DNA of 34,342 nt from an uncultured Bacteroidota bacterium. Lineage in GTDB: Bacteria > Bacteroidota > Bacteroidia > Chitinophagales > Saprospiraceae. The translations under genes were made by a program, and so were the position numbers. The DNA lies in the NCBI GenBank assembly GCA_903836265.1, contig CAILQK010000061.1, forward strand, positions 1 through 34,342. The letters are read 5' to 3'. Under the pieces are notes generated by a model that saw only the letters and a list, made by a program, of their open reading frames with translations, was not told where the DNA came from and did not search any database. Shown piece by piece: positions 32,925-34,342 of this stretch (the stretch's first letter is position 1; each line of letters begins with the position of its first letter).

Positions 32925-34005
32925 GACGCTGAACAAATTTGAAATTGCTGAAAAACTCCCGGGCTATCACCCGAAGGATGGTGTAAACAGGGACGCCCAC
33001 AACCATACCCGTAACTCCACCAAGTTTGGCCGATGCCAGCGTTATCAGAAATATCTCCAGGGGGTGCGCCTGAACGCTTTTGGAAATGATGTAGGGACCT
33101 ACCAGGTTGTTGTCTATCAGCTGAACAACAACAAACGCGCCTGCCACTTTCAGCAACATGGGCAAAAGCAGCAAAAAGTCCGCATCAAGATTGGAGGTAA
33201 GTGTTATAAAAAGCCCGAAAATCATGCCAAGTACCGGCCCGATATAGGGAATAATGTTGAAAAATCCGCCCAAAACTCCAATCAGCATAGAGTTTTTGTT
33301 CCCGGCAATCAACAGAATTACAGTTACATTGAACGCGAAAATCAGCGTCTGAATCATCAGTCCCCTGAAATATCCGGTAAGTACATGGCTGCTCGATCGT
33401 ATGGCTGACTGTACTTTCTTTTCCTTGTCGTCCGGAACAAGCGCATGTATGATGTCAGCAAACAGACTGCTGTCCCTCAGAAAAAAGAAAAGTATAAATG
33501 TGACGGAGGCAAAGGTAACCATGGTATTTCCGGCGGCACTGACAAACGAACCGAGATAGTCCCCGACGAGCGTGGGACGGAACCACTCGCTGAATGCTTG
33601 CTGAATGCGCACAGACAGGCTCTCGTTGGCCGACAAGACGCCAAACTGATGCAGTGTCAGGTCAACTGCCGCAAACGGCCCCCTCAGTTTCTCCCCGATG
33701 GAGTGATAGTCTATGGATGCCAGATTGCGTGCCTGCGCCACAATGGTAGGAACAAACATGAACATGAAACCGGTGAGCAGGGCGTAAAAAAGCAAAATGG
33801 TGATCGCAGATGCAGCTGAAGCCCCCATTCGAAAACGACCCAGACGTATTCTTTTCTGCAATGCCAATGTCACAGGCCTGCCAAGCATCGAAACGACCCA
33901 GGCAATCACCAGATAGGTTACAATATCAGAAAAATAATACAGCAGGAACACGCCAAACAGGGCGCCCGGTATCAGTAAAATCTGCCGCTGGCTCATTCGC
34001 ATCAT
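32902..34005 (-). CDS. AI-2E family (PF01594-type) membrane transporter
   Basis: A 367-residue membrane protein with the typical layout: three or four helices, a hydrophilic middle segment (about residues 110-190), and four to five further helices. Characteristic blocks are the early DIVTYLVIAWVVSMLGRP segment, GGFFNIIPYIGPVLG, and the late VVQLIDNNLVGPYIISKSVQAHPLEIFLITLASAKLGGVTGMVVGVPVY. Family members export small solutes or ions (Na+/H+ exchange or AI-2 in tested cases); the substrate here is unknown. The ATG at 34005 was preferred over the TTG at 34095; ATGs at 34002 and 33996 are also possible. No exact -7 element is found; TATTTTTA on the minus strand at 34062-34055 is one mismatch away. 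Confidence 0.9.
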   Translation of the reverse strand: MMRMSQRQILLIPGALFGVFLLYYFSDIVTYLVIAWVVSMLGRPVTLALQKRIRLGRFRMGASAASAITILLFYALLTGFMFMFVPTIVAQARNLASIDYHSIGEKLRGPFAAVDLTLHQFGVLSANESLSVRIQQAFSEWFRPTLVGDYLGSFVSAAGNTMVTFASVTFILFFFLRDSSLFADIIHALVPDDKEKKVQSAIRSSSHVLTGYFRGLMIQTLIFAFNVTVILLIAGNKNSMLIGVLGGFFNIIPYIGPVLGMIFGLFITLTSNLDADFLLLLPMLLKVAGAFVVVQLIDNNLVGPYIISKSVQAHPLEIFLITLASAKLGGVTGMVVGVPVYTILRVIAREFFSNFKFVQRLTGNLDE

Positions 34006-34102
34006 GGTATTTGTTACATCAGTTGCTGGGTGACTGTTCTGCAAGTTAACGCTGTAAAAATAGGGTTTTTTTGTGTGCTGTATCGTGTTAGCCAAATTTG
34101 AC

Positions 34103-34110
34103 TACTTTTG
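34103..34110 (+). promoter_or_regulatory. -7 promoter element (TACTTTTG) ahead of deoC
   Basis: Exact TAnnTTTG on the plus strand, 13 bp before an in-frame ATG at 34124 and 82 bp before the ATG at 34193. Confidence 0.6.
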
Positions 34111-34192
34111 CATACTGAAGTTAATGTCGATACACACGCTGCTGCTGCCCGCCTCGAACAGGTGCGCAACTTTGTCAACAAAATTTGTACTC

Positions 34193-34342
34193 ATGCCAGA
34201 GCTGGCACAATACCTTGAACACACCGTCCTGAAACCCGATACTGCCATCAGTGATATCGCGAGAGTATGTGAGGAAGCTGCACAATTTGGATTCGCAGCC
34301 GTCTGTATTCCACCGCTTTATGTACGTGAAGCCCGAAATATG
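34193..34342 (+). CDS. deoC: Deoxyribose-phosphate aldolase (3' end missing)
   Basis: The first 50 codons are visible (MPELAQYLEHTVLKPDTAIS, then ARVCEEAAQFGFAAVCIPP). They match the start of class I aldolases that split 2-deoxyribose 5-phosphate into glyceraldehyde 3-phosphate and acetaldehyde: the (D/E)HT.LKPD strand and the FAAVC.PP strand. The Schiff-base lysine lies beyond the window. The ATG at 34193 matches the usual protein start. However, an in-frame ATG at 34124, 13 bp after an exact -7 element, would add 23 residues (beginning MSIHTLLLPAS) that the family normally lacks, so the start is unsettled. Confidence 0.88.
   Translation, partial: MPELAQYLEHTVLKPDTAISDIARVCEEAAQFGFAAVCIPPLYVREARNM

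Noticed and set aside
1-34342. CRISPR arrays, insertion sequences, tRNA or rRNA genes, prophage
   Set aside because: I saw no regularly spaced repeats, transposase or integrase motifs, or tRNA-like cloverleaf in the gaps; the gaps are all below 300 bp.

Overview
The window looks like ordinary chromosome from a member of the Bacteroidota, probably near the Saprospiria/Chitinophagia/Cytophagia side. Three signals support this. The first gene ends in a type B C-terminal sorting domain of the type IX secretion system. Ribosome binding sites of the Shine-Dalgarno type are absent. Eleven exact copies of the Bacteroidota -7 promoter hexad TAnnTTTG lie in the short intergenic gaps, each pointing into the gene that follows it. 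I see no tRNA, rRNA, transposase, integrase, phage gene or CRISPR array, and no tract with obviously foreign composition.

Layout. 1-6.5 kb: the 3' end of a large secreted, Fn3-like surface protein, a secreted M28 peptidase with a PDZ domain, and a DPE2-type 4-alpha-glucanotransferase with two starch-binding domains. 6.5-9.3 kb (minus): an orphan sensor histidine kinase and metK. 9.3-13.8 kb: pdxH, a convergent secreted propeller-like protein, hsp20, arfB and recJ. 13.9-16 kb (minus): an amidohydrolase/deaminase coupled to rsgA. 16.2-20.1 kb: a COG2509-type flavoprotein facing a two-gene minus operon (a TMTC-like membrane glycosyltransferase with TPRs, and a small membrane protein). 20.3-24.6 kb: a DAHP synthase/chorismate mutase fusion, a degenerate HemC-like gene behind hutU, and a small Cys-rich membrane protein. 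24.7-28.1 kb (minus): glgP with a secreted propeller-like protein. 28.4-34.3 kb: a lipoprotein, a PaaE-like reductase, a solitary domain resembling the N-terminal part of McrB-like ATPases, an unknown small protein, cinA, an AI-2E-family exporter and the start of deoC.

Shared themes are alpha-glucan metabolism (malQ-type enzyme and glgP), one-carbon and cofactor metabolism (metK, pdxH, the hemC-like gene), and translation or stress quality control (rsgA, arfB, hsp20, recJ). Genes are packed tightly: four convergent pairs overlap at their stop codons by 10-23 bp.

The items most worth a second look are these: a terminator hairpin whose 3' arm doubles as the next gene's -7 element; twin perfect palindromes upstream of hsp20; a metK leader with two mutually exclusive pairings; an intact HemC homologue that has lost its catalytic and cofactor-binding motifs; a stand-alone McrB-N-like domain; and a perfect palindrome in the glgP leader. 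I did not find a clear new multi-gene system. All homology calls were made by eye from protein motifs, without database searches.
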